DNA from: Salinicola avicenniae
Lineage (GTDB): Bacteria; Pseudomonadota; Gammaproteobacteria; Pseudomonadales; Halomonadaceae
Length of the DNA stretch: 64,000 nt
Direction: 5' to 3'
NCBI RefSeq assembly: GCF_023736115.1
Contig: NZ_JAKQZC010000002.1
Coordinates: forward strand, 1-64,000
A program made the position numbers and the translations under genes. A model generated the notes under the pieces. That model did no database searches. It was not told the DNA's origin and saw only the letters and a program-made list of their open reading frames with translations. Positions 10,247-19,385 of this stretch are shown in pieces (the stretch's first letter is position 1; each line of letters begins with the position of its first letter).

Positions 10247-10261
10247 AAGCAGGAGGTACCT

Positions 10262-10495
10262 ATGAAGAAACTAGCCATCTTGGCAGTCGCTCTAATGGCT
10301 GTCTCTTCACTTGCTACCGCGCAGGAAGTGGCGGCAGGCAGGGCAGCCGGTGCAGGCAGCGCCGCCAGTGCTACGGCAGCATCCGCTGTTGCCGCTAGCC
10401 CGGCAGCGTCGTCGATCGGTGCCCTGGCTGTCGCAGGTGGTAGCGATGGCACCACTGGTACGACCGGTACGACCGGTACGACCGGTACGCGGTAA
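10262..10495 (+). CDS. gfcA: Small secreted Ala/Gly/Thr-rich protein, GfcA/YjbE-like
   Basis: This 77-residue protein has a clear signal peptide (MKKLAILAVALMAVSSLATA, cleavage after residue 20). An Ala/Gly/Ser-rich middle follows, and a C-terminal GTT triplet repeat ends in GTR. Size, signal peptide, Thr-rich tail and position before gfcBCD match GfcA/YjbE, the first gene of the E. coli group-4-capsule gfc and yjbEFGH operons; its molecular role is not known. AGGAGG stands 5 bases before the ATG, so translation should be strong. A terminator-like hairpin directly follows the stop, which suggests that this gene is expressed more than the rest of the operon. Confidence 0.8.
   Translation: MKKLAILAVALMAVSSLATAQEVAAGRAAGAGSAASATAASAVAASPAASSIGALAVAGGSDGTTGTTGTTGTTGTR
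10457..10489 (+). repeat. 9-base tandem repeat in gfcA
   Basis: The unit GGTACGACC occurs three times exactly (10457-10483), followed by a partial GGTACG. It encodes Gly-Thr-Thr. Because the unit is a multiple of three, copy-number change by slippage would alter tail length without shifting the frame. Confidence 0.95.
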
Positions 10496-11178
10496 TGACA
10501 GCAGTCCGTCATTACGGCTTGGAAGGCCGCCTTCGGGCGGTCTTCTTTCGTCTCTCCGCCTTGGCGACCGGGTTGCTGGCGAGCGGCTGTGCACTCGACC
10601 GCGGCCCTTCCCTCGGCAGCCTGACCGGTGGTCCGGATACGGCGGCTATCGAGGAACAGGCTGCTGCGACCCCGTACGCCTCGCTGGACCTCGAGGTCGC
10701 GGGTGCGGGCGGGCTGGTCATCCTGGCCGAGTCCACCGGCGACATGACCTATTGGCAGTTCGCCGACAACGCCACCATTGCGCTCGAGCAGGGTTATCTC
10801 AGAAGCACCGCCGGCTTGACGTCCGACCTGATCGACACCCAGGTCGTCACGGACAGTGGACAGCCGACGATACCGTGGCGGCGCGGCCACGACAGTGCTG
10901 ACTATCGCGTCATTCGCGAATGGCGCTCGGCCGACGGGTTCGAGACGCGCGGTGAGGCACAAGCGTCGCTGCACTGCGATAGCGAGACCGTCGAGATGTC
11001 GCTGCCCCTGACCGACGCCGCATTGCAGCCCTGCCGAGAAACGCTCGAGTGGGAAAGCGGCGACACCACGGTCAGCACGCTCTGGCGCTCGCCGCGTGAT
11101 GGCCGACTGTGGGCCGTGGAGACCCAGCCATGGCCGGATGCCCCTACGTTTTCGTGGCGCATCGCGCGGCCCTGGTGA
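10495..11178 (+). CDS. gfcB: YjbF/GfcB-family lipoprotein
   Basis: This 227-residue protein has a lipoprotein signal ending LLASGC (Cys32). The mature region (ASLDLEVAGAGGLVILAEST and WRSPRDGRLWAVETQPWPDAP) resembles the YjbF / GfcB family of group-4-capsule outer-membrane lipoproteins. The ATG at 10495 overlaps the gfcA stop by one base. Codons 10-18 coincide with a terminator-like hairpin, so the start region doubles as an attenuator. An alternative TTG start at 10519 would also give a normal lipoprotein signal. Function: secretion or assembly of polysaccharide, with GfcC and GfcD. Confidence 0.8.
   Translation: MTAVRHYGLEGRLRAVFFRLSALATGLLASGCALDRGPSLGSLTGGPDTAAIEEQAAATPYASLDLEVAGAGGLVILAESTGDMTYWQFADNATIALEQGYLRSTAGLTSDLIDTQVVTDSGQPTIPWRRGHDSADYRVIREWRSADGFETRGEAQASLHCDSETVEMSLPLTDAALQPCRETLEWESGDTTVSTLWRSPRDGRLWAVETQPWPDAPTFSWRIARPW
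10523..10549 (+). terminator. Intrinsic terminator / attenuator between gfcA and gfcB
   Basis: A 9-bp stem AAGGCCGCC / GGCGGTCTT with one G-U pair is closed by a UUCG tetraloop (10532-10535) and ends in a short pyrimidine run CTTTC. It starts 28 bases after the gfcA stop but lies inside the gfcB reading frame. It would let gfcA be transcribed in excess of gfcBCD. Confidence 0.75.
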
Positions 11179-11313
11179 TCATCGCCCCGACAATGCCGAT
11201 AGCGTTGCGGGCAGTTGCCCGCGAGGGCTCGCGGCAACGCTCGTGGTAGCCGGTGACAGAACGGATGACGGGACAGGGATTTCCGTGAACTCAGGCAAGG
11301 ATGTGATCGACAC

Positions 11314-12138
11314 ATGGTGACCCCGATCGGAACACACCGCAGCACCGGACACGGCTGGCTGCCTGGCTTGCTGGCCGGCGTACTGACGCTGGTCGGCAGC
11401 GTCGCCCTGGCGCAGGACGACGTCGAACCCGCCACGACTTTCACGATTGATATCGAAGGGACGCCGGTACCGGAGTCACCGACACTGCTGGACGCCTGGT
11501 CTCGCATCGAGGCGCATACGACGGTCAACTGGATGCGCGCCTTTGTCGTGCGCCAGGACCTGCAAGCGGAGAACGAACAGGAAAAACGGCGTTTGCAGGC
11601 CGAGTTGGAAGGATTGTCTCTGCAGGCCCGCGTTCTCGACGCCCCGGGCGTTGCCGAGGGATTGAGTGCGTGGCGAGAGGCGCTCGATCGCCTCGACAAG
11701 GGGCGCGTGCCCGGTCGTGTCGACCCCACCTGGCTGATGGCCAACCTGCGCGATGTGCCCCAAGTCACCGACATCGATCGCATCGGCTGGTGTGCGACAC
11801 CCGACTGGGTCGAAGCATGGACGCCATTGGGCATCGAGCGCCTACCCTGGCTGCCGGAGATGACCACCGATGACCTGCTGGCAGCACTGCCGTCGGCGGC
11901 CACCGAGCGAGCCGACACGCTGCAGGTCATATCGCCCCAGGGCGAGGTACGCGAGATCGGTATCGCAGCCTGGAATCACGAACAGGCGCCATTGATCCCC
12001 GGCTCACGCCTGATCGTTGCCGTACCGCTCGACAGCGTCGGCGCCCGCTGGGTGGACGATGCACTCCCCCATTTTCTGGCCAGTCGGCTTCCCGGTGACG
12101 ATTGCACTCTCGTCGATACCGATTCTCTCTATCATTAA
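11314..12138 (+). CDS. gfcC: YjbG/GfcC-family periplasmic capsule protein
   Basis: This 274-residue protein has a signal peptide (cleavage near LVGSVALA, residue 33) and a mature part like GfcC/YjbG. Helical repeats occupy roughly 55-130 and a beta-grasp-like C-terminal half includes ISPQGEVREIGIAAWN and SRLIVAVPLD. GfcC is a periplasmic protein needed for group 4 capsule and structurally relates to Wza domains. It is separated from gfcB by 135 bases and from gfcD by 9. AAGGA stands about 10 bases before the ATG. Confidence 0.82.
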   Translation: MVTPIGTHRSTGHGWLPGLLAGVLTLVGSVALAQDDVEPATTFTIDIEGTPVPESPTLLDAWSRIEAHTTVNWMRAFVVRQDLQAENEQEKRRLQAELEGLSLQARVLDAPGVAEGLSAWREALDRLDKGRVPGRVDPTWLMANLRDVPQVTDIDRIGWCATPDWVEAWTPLGIERLPWLPEMTTDDLLAALPSAATERADTLQVISPQGEVREIGIAAWNHEQAPLIPGSRLIVAVPLDSVGARWVDDALPHFLASRLPGDDCTLVDTDSLYH

Positions 12139-12147
12139 GTCAAGCTC

Positions 12148-14283
12148 ATGACGAAATTTGCAGATCGCCGCTCGTCTACTCTGCGCCGCGTGACGCCGAT
12201 CATGGGCATCTCACTGCCCATGCTGCTTGCTCACGCGCCGCCCATTCACGCCGAGCTCGGCCAGGCACGCACCGACTTCGGCGGCGTCGGCCTGATGCAG
12301 ACGCCAAGCGCGCGCATGGCGCCCCTCGGCGATATCTCGCTGAACTACAGCCATGTTTCGCCCTACTCGCGCTACAACGTGAGTGTCCAGGCCACTGACT
12401 GGCTAGAGGCAGGCTTCCGCTATACCTCGGTGGCCAACCGCAACTTCAACGAAACGATCGCCGGCGACCGTGACTACCTCGATAAGGGGATCGACGTGAA
12501 GTTTCGCCTGCTCGAGGAAGATCGCAGCACCCCCGCCCTGGCACTCGGATTTCGGGATTTCGGCGGTACGGGCCTGTTCAGCAGCGAGTACTTCGTTGCC
12601 AGCAAACGCTGGTACGACTTCGACTTTTCGTTAGGCCTGGGCTGGGGCTATCTGGGCGCCGGCGGCGGTATCGGCAACCCGCTGTCGGCGATCTCGGACC
12701 GCTTCGACGAACGCCCCAGCGAGACCAGCGACGATACGGGCGACTTCAACCTCACCGACCTGTTCAGCGGCGATATCGGGCTGTTCGGTGGCGTCGAATA
12801 CCAGACACCCTGGGACCCGCTTAGCCTGCAGCTCGAGTACGACGGCAACGACTATCGCAGCGAGCCGCTGGACAATCCGCAAACCCAGGACTCCCCGATC
12901 AATCTCGGTGCGCGCTTCGATCTCAACGACAATATCGCGCTCAGCGCCGGCTGGGAGCGAGGCAACACCGCCATGGTCGGGATTACCCTGCGCGGCAATC
13001 TCGCCGGCCTGTCGCAGCCGAAGACGGCGGACCCTCGCCCCGAGCCGATCGAACCGGCACCGACGCGCGGCACCGACGACTGGCACGGCGTCAGCGAAGA
13101 TCTGGCCGCTAATGCCGGCATGCGCGTACGCCGCATCACCCGCGACAACGATGAGCTGGTCGTCGAGGCGGAAGCTACCAAGTACCGCTCGCTGCAGGAG
13201 AGCGAAAACCGCGCCAACCGTATCCTGCAGAATCGCGCGGACGATGATATCCAGACCTTCCGCTATCGCTGGCAGAGCGTCGGCATGGGCCTGCGTGACG
13301 ACGTTCACGATCGCCAGGCCTTCGTCAACGCCTCTCAGTCCACCCGCTACGACCAGCAGTACCGCTATGGTCTCTATGCCGCGGCGATCACGCGCCCCGA
13401 AGACACGGCACCGAGCGGCGAGCGCCTCTACGAGGACGATCTCGAGAGTTTCAGCTGGAATCTCTCGCCCGGCCTCAACCAGAACATGGGCGGCCCCGAC
13501 GGCTATCTCTACCAGCTTTATGCCAAGCTCGACGCGGAGTACCGCACCGATGCCAACGGCTGGTTCAGCGGCCAAGCGGCGCTCAACCTTGCCGATAACT
13601 TCGACAAGTACGACTACATCGCCAGCTCGGCGCTGCCTCGCGTGCGTACCAACATCGGCAACTATCTCGACGAGACCAGCCTGGGCATCTACAACCTGCA
13701 GTACACCCGCACGGCCCGGTTCGGTCAGAACTGGTACGGCATGGCCTACGGCGGCCTGCTCGAGATGATGTATGCCGGCGCCGGGGGCGAAATGCTCTAC
13801 CGCCCCTTCAACAGCGCCTTCGCCTTCGGCGTGGATCTCAACTGGGTCAAGCAGCGCGACTTCGATCAGCGCTTCGACATGCGCGACTACGATACCTGGA
13901 CCGGGCATGCCACGGCGTACGTCGATACCGGCATCGAAGACGTGCTCGCCCAGGTCAGCGTCGGCCGCTATTTGGCCGGCGATATCGGCACCACCGTGGA
14001 CCTGTCGCGCTCGTTCGACTCCGGCGTACGGGTCGGCGCCTGGGCCACGTTCACCGACGCGGGCGACGACTACGGCGAAGGCAGCTTCGACAAGGGACTC
14101 TACGTCTCGGTACCGTTCGATGCTTTCTTCACCTCGTCGAGCCGCGGCAGCACGACGATCGCCTGGCAGCCCCTGACCCGTGACGGCGGCGCGCGCCTGG
14201 CCCGCCGCTACACCCTCTACGGGCTGACACAGGACCGGGAGATGGGGCGTTACTGGCAAGATTACGATGACGTGATGCCCTAG
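12148..14283 (+). CDS. gfcD: YjbH/GfcD-family outer-membrane beta-barrel protein
   Basis: This 711-residue protein has a signal peptide (cleavage near PPIHA, residue 35). Alternating, aromatic-rich beta strands run through the whole chain, as expected for a large outer-membrane barrel. The start of the mature part (DFGGVGLMQTPSARMAPLGD) is the hallmark of YjbH/GfcD exopolysaccharide proteins. It probably forms the outer-membrane pore of the gfc system, parallel to Wza. The ribosome site is weak. It is the last gene of the gfcABCD set; no clear terminator follows. Confidence 0.88.
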   Translation: MTKFADRRSSTLRRVTPIMGISLPMLLAHAPPIHAELGQARTDFGGVGLMQTPSARMAPLGDISLNYSHVSPYSRYNVSVQATDWLEAGFRYTSVANRNFNETIAGDRDYLDKGIDVKFRLLEEDRSTPALALGFRDFGGTGLFSSEYFVASKRWYDFDFSLGLGWGYLGAGGGIGNPLSAISDRFDERPSETSDDTGDFNLTDLFSGDIGLFGGVEYQTPWDPLSLQLEYDGNDYRSEPLDNPQTQDSPINLGARFDLNDNIALSAGWERGNTAMVGITLRGNLAGLSQPKTADPRPEPIEPAPTRGTDDWHGVSEDLAANAGMRVRRITRDNDELVVEAEATKYRSLQESENRANRILQNRADDDIQTFRYRWQSVGMGLRDDVHDRQAFVNASQSTRYDQQYRYGLYAAAITRPEDTAPSGERLYEDDLESFSWNLSPGLNQNMGGPDGYLYQLYAKLDAEYRTDANGWFSGQAALNLADNFDKYDYIASSALPRVRTNIGNYLDETSLGIYNLQYTRTARFGQNWYGMAYGGLLEMMYAGAGGEMLYRPFNSAFAFGVDLNWVKQRDFDQRFDMRDYDTWTGHATAYVDTGIEDVLAQVSVGRYLAGDIGTTVDLSRSFDSGVRVGAWATFTDAGDDYGEGSFDKGLYVSVPFDAFFTSSSRGSTTIAWQPLTRDGGARLARRYTLYGLTQDREMGRYWQDYDDVMP

Positions 14284-14405
14284 GCACGCTCGGAGCGTCC
14301 TGCCGAGTCGCACCGCCGGCGCGCATGACATCACTGCCGAATCCGGCCAGCCAAGACGACGTGGGGCGCTACAATGGCGACATCGTCATGCACCAGGACC
14401 CCGTC

Positions 14406-15776
14406 ATGCTGGACCCGCAACAGTGTCGTCAAGCGCGCCTGAGCCGAGATGCGCGTTTCGATGGCCACTTCTTCATCGGCGTCGAAACCACCGGCATCTT
14501 CTGCCGGCCGATCTGCCCCGCGACCCTGCCGCAGGAGCGCAACGTGCGCTATTTCGACTCCGCCGTGGCGGCGGCCGGCGCCGGATTTCGCCCCTGCCTG
14601 CGCTGCCGCCCGGACAGTGCACCGGAGTCGCCGGCCTGGCAAGGGCCGGCGACCACGCTCCAGCGCGCGTTGCGGTTGATCGACGATGGCGCCTTGCAGC
14701 ACGACAGCCTGGGGGCACTCTGCGAGCGCCTGGGCATCGGCGAGCGCTATCTGCGCCAGCTCTTCCAGAATCGCTTCGGTGTTTCGCCGAAGACCTACGC
14801 GCTCTACCGCCAGTGCCTGTTCGCCAAGCAACTGTTGCACCAGACTACACTGCCCATCACCGATATCGCCCATGCCAGCGGCTTCGGCAGCGTCAGACGC
14901 TTCAACGACGCCTTCCAGCGCCAGATGTCACTGACGCCCTCGGCCATCCGTCGCCGGCGAACCACCGCCACCACGAGCACACTCACCCTGCAGCTTGCCT
15001 ACCGCCCACCGTACGCCTGGGAGCGCCTGCGTCATTTTCATTGGCTGCACCGCCTGCAGGGACTCGAATGGATAGACGACAAGACGTTCGGGCGCACCTT
15101 TCGGCTGGGCAAGACGACCGGCGCGTTCAGCGCGACCCATGAACCCGACGCCTACCGATTTCGGATCACCCTGACACTAAGCGATCTGCGCCAGCTCAAC
15201 CCGGTCGTGCGGCGTATCCGACGACTGCTCGACCTGGATGCCGATACCGCCACCATCGAGGCGCATCTGGCCCGCAGCGCACCGGCGCTGGCGCTGACAC
15301 CCGGCCTACGTCTGCCCGGCGTATGGAGCCTGTTCGAGGCCGGTGTTCGCGCCATTCTCGGCCAGCAGGTCTCTGTCGCCGCCGCCACTCGCCTACTGCA
15401 GCAGCTGGTGGATCAGTTGGGCGAGACCGACGACGAGGGTCGGCGTCGCTTTCCGACAGCGGCTGCCATCGCGGCCAGCCCCCTCGACTTTCTCGGCTTG
15501 CCGGATAGCCGCCGCCAGACACTGAGGCGACTGGCCATCGCCTACGACAATGCCACGGTCGGTGACGACGTACAGCAGTGGCTCGCACTCAAGGGCATCG
15601 GCCCCTGGACGGTCAGTACCGCCGCCCTGCGCGGGCTTGGCGAACCCGATGTCTGGCTGGCGGGCGATGTCGGTCTCAAGCGCGCGATCGCCTCGCTAGA
15701 CGCCCCACTCGACCCGGGCCAGGCCTCGCCCTGGCGCAGCTATCTCACGTTACATCTCTGGGACCAGATACTATGA
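14406..15776 (+). CDS. alkA: Ada-type regulator / DNA-3-methyladenine glycosylase II fusion (AlkA)
   Basis: This three-part alkylation-repair protein has an Ada zinc domain first ([10 protein letters not shown] and [10 protein letters not shown], four cysteines), which repairs methylphosphotriesters and senses damage. An AraC-type helix-turn-helix follows (about 90-180), and then AlkA: an AlkA_N domain and an HhH-GPD domain with LKGIGPWT and the catalytic Asp in [13 protein letters not shown] chose the ATG at 14406 ([15 protein letters not shown]) because AGGA stands 7 bases before it and the family starts this way; the same frame is open from ATGs at 14325 and 14388. A TACAAT at about 14370 could be the -10 box. 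The stop overlaps ogt (ATGA), so repair genes are co-expressed. Confidence 0.93.
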   Translation: MLDPQQCRQARLSRDARFDGHFFIGVETTGIFCRPICPATLPQERNVRYFDSAVAAAGAGFRPCLRCRPDSAPESPAWQGPATTLQRALRLIDDGALQHDSLGALCERLGIGERYLRQLFQNRFGVSPKTYALYRQCLFAKQLLHQTTLPITDIAHASGFGSVRRFNDAFQRQMSLTPSAIRRRRTTATTSTLTLQLAYRPPYAWERLRHFHWLHRLQGLEWIDDKTFGRTFRLGKTTGAFSATHEPDAYRFRITLTLSDLRQLNPVVRRIRRLLDLDADTATIEAHLARSAPALALTPGLRLPGVWSLFEAGVRAILGQQVSVAAATRLLQQLVDQLGETDDEGRRRFPTAAAIAASPLDFLGLPDSRRQTLRRLAIAYDNATVGDDVQQWLALKGIGPWTVSTAALRGLGEPDVWLAGDVGLKRAIASLDAPLDPGQASPWRSYLTLHLWDQIL

Positions 15777-16306
15777 ACGCCCCGTTGACCATGAACGCAC
15801 CGCTGACACTCCCCGACCTGCCCCCGAGCGATGACGGCTATCGCACGATCTATCAGCCGCCGCGCCATGTCCTGCTCGGCGCCCTGACCATTCAGGCGAA
15901 CGCCACGGCTATCACCGGTATCGCCTTCCGCGATACGCTGCATGACAAGCAGAACTCGCCGACTAACGCCCTGATCCGGGAGTGCATCGCTCAACTCGAC
16001 GCCTATTTCAAGGGCAGGCTGCAGGTATTCGACCTGCCCTTAGAGACGAGCGGAACGCGATTCCAGCGGGCGGTCTGGCACGCACTAGAGGCAATTCCCT
16101 ACGGCGAAACCCGCAGCTACGGCGAACTGGCTAGCGATATCGGCCAGCCCCGCGCCGTGCGCGCGGTCGGCGCTGCCAATGGACGCAATCCCTTGGCCAT
16201 TGTCGTGCCCTGTCATCGCGTGATCGGCAGCAGCGGCAAGCTGACCGGCTATGCGGGCGGTTTGACGCGCAAGGTCTGGCTGCTGACGCATGAAAGGAGC
16301 GAATGA
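15773..16306 (+). CDS. ogt: Methylated-DNA--protein-cysteine methyltransferase Ogt
   Basis: This suicide enzyme removes O6-methyl groups from guanine in DNA. It is 177 residues, with the acceptor motif PCHRV and the helix-turn-helix region [24 protein letters not shown], both complete. The start overlaps the alkA stop by four bases; a second ATG at 15791 (the first residues MNAPLT are duplicated) is an equally good start. A hairpin terminator follows at 16443-16464. Confidence 0.96.
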   Translation: MNAPLTMNAPLTLPDLPPSDDGYRTIYQPPRHVLLGALTIQANATAITGIAFRDTLHDKQNSPTNALIRECIAQLDAYFKGRLQVFDLPLETSGTRFQRAVWHALEAIPYGETRSYGELASDIGQPRAVRAVGAANGRNPLAIVVPCHRVIGSSGKLTGYAGGLTRKVWLLTHERSE

Positions 16307-16442
16307 AAGGGACGAATGAACGAACCGCCCACCTGCAAGCCCAGCTACATCGCCGGGCCGATATCTTCGCGGAATAACTTGTCGATATCGGCCAACGCTC
16401 GCCGAACTTCAGGGGCATAAGAAGGTTTTTCAACCAAAGTCG

Positions 16443-16464
16443 AGGGCGCTGAGACGCCCTTTGT
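16443..16464 (+). terminator. Terminator after ogt
   Basis: Stem AGGGCG / CGCCCT with a 6-base loop is followed by TTTGTT. It separates the alkA-ogt pair from the chemoreceptor gene. Confidence 0.65.
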
Positions 16465-16551
16465 TAACAAACGTAACAAACCGCTTCGCTGGCTCGACGC
16501 CGTCAATCTCCGGTCGTATTTTCCGCTTCAACACCCACGGAGATGACCATC

Positions 16552-18246
16552 ATGCTGAACCATTTTCGCCAGATCCGCGTAAAGTACGCGATCGCGTTTC
16601 TCACCATCCCTCTAGCGCTGATGGTCGTCGTCTTCGCGGACTACCGGCTGATCGAGTCGCTGAAGCAGCGCATGCAGGAATTCGGGGGCGTCTTCAATGT
16701 CGCCAGCAGCGAGGTGCTCAATGCCGATCGCGATCTCTACCAGGCACGCGTCGCCGAGCAGGCGTATCTGCTGGCCACCCCGAACTCCGCGCGCGCGCGC
16801 CAGGCCCAAGAGGACTTCCGCGACAACGCCGAACAGGCGCGTGATCGCCTGCTGCAGTTCCAAAGCCTGATGTCGGGACACCCCGAAGTCACGGCGGGAA
16901 CCGACAGCTTTTCGGCCCTCTACGACGCCTGGCATGAAGCGGCGGAGGCCACTTTCGCCTATCGGGACAGTGGCGATCTCGAGGCGGCCGTTGACCACCT
17001 CGAGGGCGAATCGCTGAGCACTTTCTCTGCCCTGCGCGACGTCTACGATATCGCCGGCCAGAACGTGACCGATCAAGTCGCACAGCTCGAGCAGCAGAGT
17101 CTGGCGCGCGCCAATACGCAGGAAACCTTGGTGCTCGGTTTCAGCCTGATCGTGCTGATCGCCTCCCTCTCTCTCGCGTTGGCCGGCCCGCTGCTGATGT
17201 CCCGCGCCCTGCGTGCCATCACCGCCCGTATCCGCGAGATCTCCGAAGGCGACGGCGACCTGCGGGCCCGCATCGCCAGCAAGCGACGCGACGAGATAGG
17301 CGAACTCGCCGACCAGTTCGACGCCTTTATCGCACGAATCGACGAATTGCTCCTGCAGGTGAGGGCCAGCTCCGGCGCGGTCGGCGTCGCCGCCACCGAA
17401 ATTGCCCAGAGCAGCGACGACCTGGCCAGTCGAACCGAACAGTCGGCCTCCAACCTGCAGGAGACCTCCGCCTCGATGGAAGAGATCTCGGCCACCGTCA
17501 CCAACACCGCCGAAGCCGCCCAGCAGGCAAGCCGTCTGACCCATGACGCCGTCGATACCGTGAAGACCGGGCAGAGCACCATGCAGCAGGTCGTCAGCAC
17601 GATGGCCGAAATCCGCGATGCCTCGACGCAGATCAGCGAGATCATCGGCATGATCGATAGCATTGCCTTCCAGACCAATATCCTCGCGCTCAACGCCTCG
17701 GTCGAGGCAGCGCGCGCCGGCGAACATGGCCGCGGGTTCGCCGTGGTCGCGCAGGAAGTCCGCACGCTGGCCAGCCGCTCCAGCGACGCCTCCCGCGAGA
17801 TTCGCACGCTGATCGACGCCTCGGTAACGAAAACCCGTAATGGCACCGAGCTGGTCGACAAGGCCGGAACTGTCATGCAGGAGATCGTCGGCGGCATCCA
17901 GCGCGTCAACGATGTGATCGCCGAAATCACCGCCGGTACCAAGGAGCAGAGCCTCGGCGTCAGCCAGGTCAATATCGCGGTCTCCGACCTGGACAGCATG
18001 ACCCAGCACAATGCGTCCATGGTCGAGCAGTCCCGTGCCGCCGCCGCCGAAATGCGCGACCAGGTCAAACAGCTCAACGGCCTGCTCAGCCTGTTCAAGC
18101 TCAGCGGTGAACCGACCTCTGCACCGGCCACCACCTCGCTCGCCGCCAGCGCCCGCGTAACGCCGCCTACGACCTCGACCCCGACGGCGCCACGCGCCCC
18201 GGCCGCTCGATCTCGCGAGGCGGAAGAGGAGTGGGAGGCCTTCTAA
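16552..18246 (+). CDS. Methyl-accepting chemotaxis protein with 4HB sensor
   Basis: This is a transmembrane chemoreceptor of about 564 residues. A first membrane segment (about 10-30) is followed by a helical periplasmic sensor of the four-helix-bundle type (about 31-185), a second membrane segment ([20 protein letters not shown]), a HAMP domain, and a long signalling coiled coil. The hairpin tip [20 protein letters not shown] is the conserved CheA/CheW-binding site. The C-terminus ends EWEAF, which fits the xWxxF pentapeptide that tethers CheR/CheB in high-abundance receptors. GGAG stands 9 bases before the ATG at 16552, so I prefer it to 16543. The ligand is unknown. Confidence 0.95.
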   Translation: MLNHFRQIRVKYAIAFLTIPLALMVVVFADYRLIESLKQRMQEFGGVFNVASSEVLNADRDLYQARVAEQAYLLATPNSARARQAQEDFRDNAEQARDRLLQFQSLMSGHPEVTAGTDSFSALYDAWHEAAEATFAYRDSGDLEAAVDHLEGESLSTFSALRDVYDIAGQNVTDQVAQLEQQSLARANTQETLVLGFSLIVLIASLSLALAGPLLMSRALRAITARIREISEGDGDLRARIASKRRDEIGELADQFDAFIARIDELLLQVRASSGAVGVAATEIAQSSDDLASRTEQSASNLQETSASMEEISATVTNTAEAAQQASRLTHDAVDTVKTGQSTMQQVVSTMAEIRDASTQISEIIGMIDSIAFQTNILALNASVEAARAGEHGRGFAVVAQEVRTLASRSSDASREIRTLIDASVTKTRNGTELVDKAGTVMQEIVGGIQRVNDVIAEITAGTKEQSLGVSQVNIAVSDLDSMTQHNASMVEQSRAAAAEMRDQVKQLNGLLSLFKLSGEPTSAPATTSLAASARVTPPTTSTPTAPRAPAARSREAEEEWEAF

Positions 18247-18671
18247 CCGCCGCCTGGGTGGTGGCCTCCTGAGCAGTGACAAGCTTCCCTACCGGCCATC
18301 GTTCCTCTCGTTGTCTCTGTTGTTGTTCCTCTCGCCATCCCTGGCACCGCCTCGCGCGGTGCCTTTTTCGTTCCGGTATTACCCAACATCCGAGCCAAGC
18401 CGAGCCTTGCCGTCAGCGGCGCGGATCGCTAGCGAGCGCACACGACAACCGCAGCAATACCGTAAATACCCGCTTTGCCTTCGCTATTTCGACGATTGCC
18501 TCGACGCCAAAACACGCTACATTGCCGAGGCGGCGAATTGTGAACCTTTGTGTCACCATGGCGTTCAGCCTCGCACCCTCTTGACACGTTGGACCACTCA
18601 GCAATCAGCCACTCGGCGGTGCCTTTTTCCGGACCCGCGCCCAGGCAAACCTTCAAGGCAGGGAGACAACC
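18247..18671. other. Intergenic region between chemoreceptor and response regulator
   Basis: These 425 bases contain the chemoreceptor terminator (18343-18368). The rest shows no convincing gene; a promoter for the response regulator is expected in the last 200 bases, but I cannot place it. Confidence 0.6.
18343..18368 (+). terminator. Terminator after the chemoreceptor gene
   Basis: Stem GGCACCGC / GCGGTGCC with a 5-base loop is followed directly by TTTTT. A strong rho-independent terminator. Confidence 0.85.
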
Positions 18672-19376
18672 ATGACGGCCCCCATGCACATCGGTGTGCT
18701 GGAAGACGATCCGGACCAACAGGCTTTCCTCGAAATCTGCCTTGATGATGCCGGCCACCGAATGACGGGATTCTCGCGCGCCAGCGAGTTCCGCCGCGGC
18801 CTGACCCAGCACCAGTTCGACCTGATCATTCTCGACTGGTACCTGCCCGATGCCAGCGGCATGGACGTGCTTTCTCACCTGCGTACCCATGACGGCTGGA
18901 AAGGGCCAATCCTGTTCATTACTGCCAGTCAGGAAGAGGAGAGCGTGGTGCAGGCGCTGGAACTGGGCGCCGACGACTTTCTCGGCAAGCCGCTGCGGCC
19001 ACGCGAACTGGTCGCGCGGGTCAACGCTCTCGCCCGCCGTACCGGCCATCGCCAGGAGCCGGTGCAACAGCAACTGGGCGACTACGAGCTCGACACCACT
19101 CGACGCCAGGTTTCGCTGGCGGGGACCCCCGTCGAACTCACCGAGCGCGAATATCGGCTGGTCAGCCTGTTTTTCGCACACACCGGCGAGCTCCTGTCAC
19201 GCGCCCATCTGCTGGAAGTGGTCTGGGGCCACAAGGGAGATCTCTCGACGCGGACGGTCGACACCCACGTCAGCCGCCTGCGACGCAAGCTTGAGCTCGA
19301 TGGCCGCCGAGGGATCCGGCTGCAGAGCATCTACCAGCACGGCTATCGTCTCGACGTGCAGGCGCAGGCAAGCTGA
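18672..19376 (+). CDS. OmpR/PhoB-family response regulator, no kinase alongside
   Basis: This 234-residue two-domain regulator has an N-terminal receiver with the acidic pair EDD (11-13), phospho-acceptor Asp55 (LIILDWYLPD), Thr in FITA near 82 and Lys in LGKPL near 105. A C-terminal winged helix carries the typical RTVDTHVSRLRRKLE recognition helix. GGGAG stands 7 bases before the ATG. No histidine kinase gene adjoins it: the downstream neighbour is a convergent DUF523 gene. Its targets are unknown. The phosphorylation residues are complete, so it should respond to a kinase encoded elsewhere. Confidence 0.94.
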   Translation: MTAPMHIGVLEDDPDQQAFLEICLDDAGHRMTGFSRASEFRRGLTQHQFDLIILDWYLPDASGMDVLSHLRTHDGWKGPILFITASQEEESVVQALELGADDFLGKPLRPRELVARVNALARRTGHRQEPVQQQLGDYELDTTRRQVSLAGTPVELTEREYRLVSLFFAHTGELLSRAHLLEVVWGHKGDLSTRTVDTHVSRLRRKLELDGRRGIRLQSIYQHGYRLDVQAQAS

Positions 19377-19385
19377 GACAGACCA

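Larger units (their letters stand above)
9318..10261. other. Long divergent regulatory region between wza and gfcA
   Basis: These 944 bases separate the leftward wza operon from the rightward gfcABCD set. The region is much more AT-rich than its flanks and has no convincing gene; the open frame at 9333-9761 has no family resemblance and overlaps the leader. It holds the ops element (9420-9433) and, at its right end, a possible promoter and two hairpins before gfcA. The leader of wza must be at least 100 bases long if transcription starts before the ops. I could not place the wza promoter with confidence. Confidence 0.7.

Noticed and set aside
12631-14334. 567-residue open frame antisense to gfcD
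   Set aside because: Shadow of the YjbH-like gene; Val/Ala/Glu-rich product without domain pattern.
16612-18282. 556-residue open frame antisense to the chemoreceptor
   Set aside because: Mirror of the repetitive coiled-coil codons; Gly/Asp-rich nonsense sequence.
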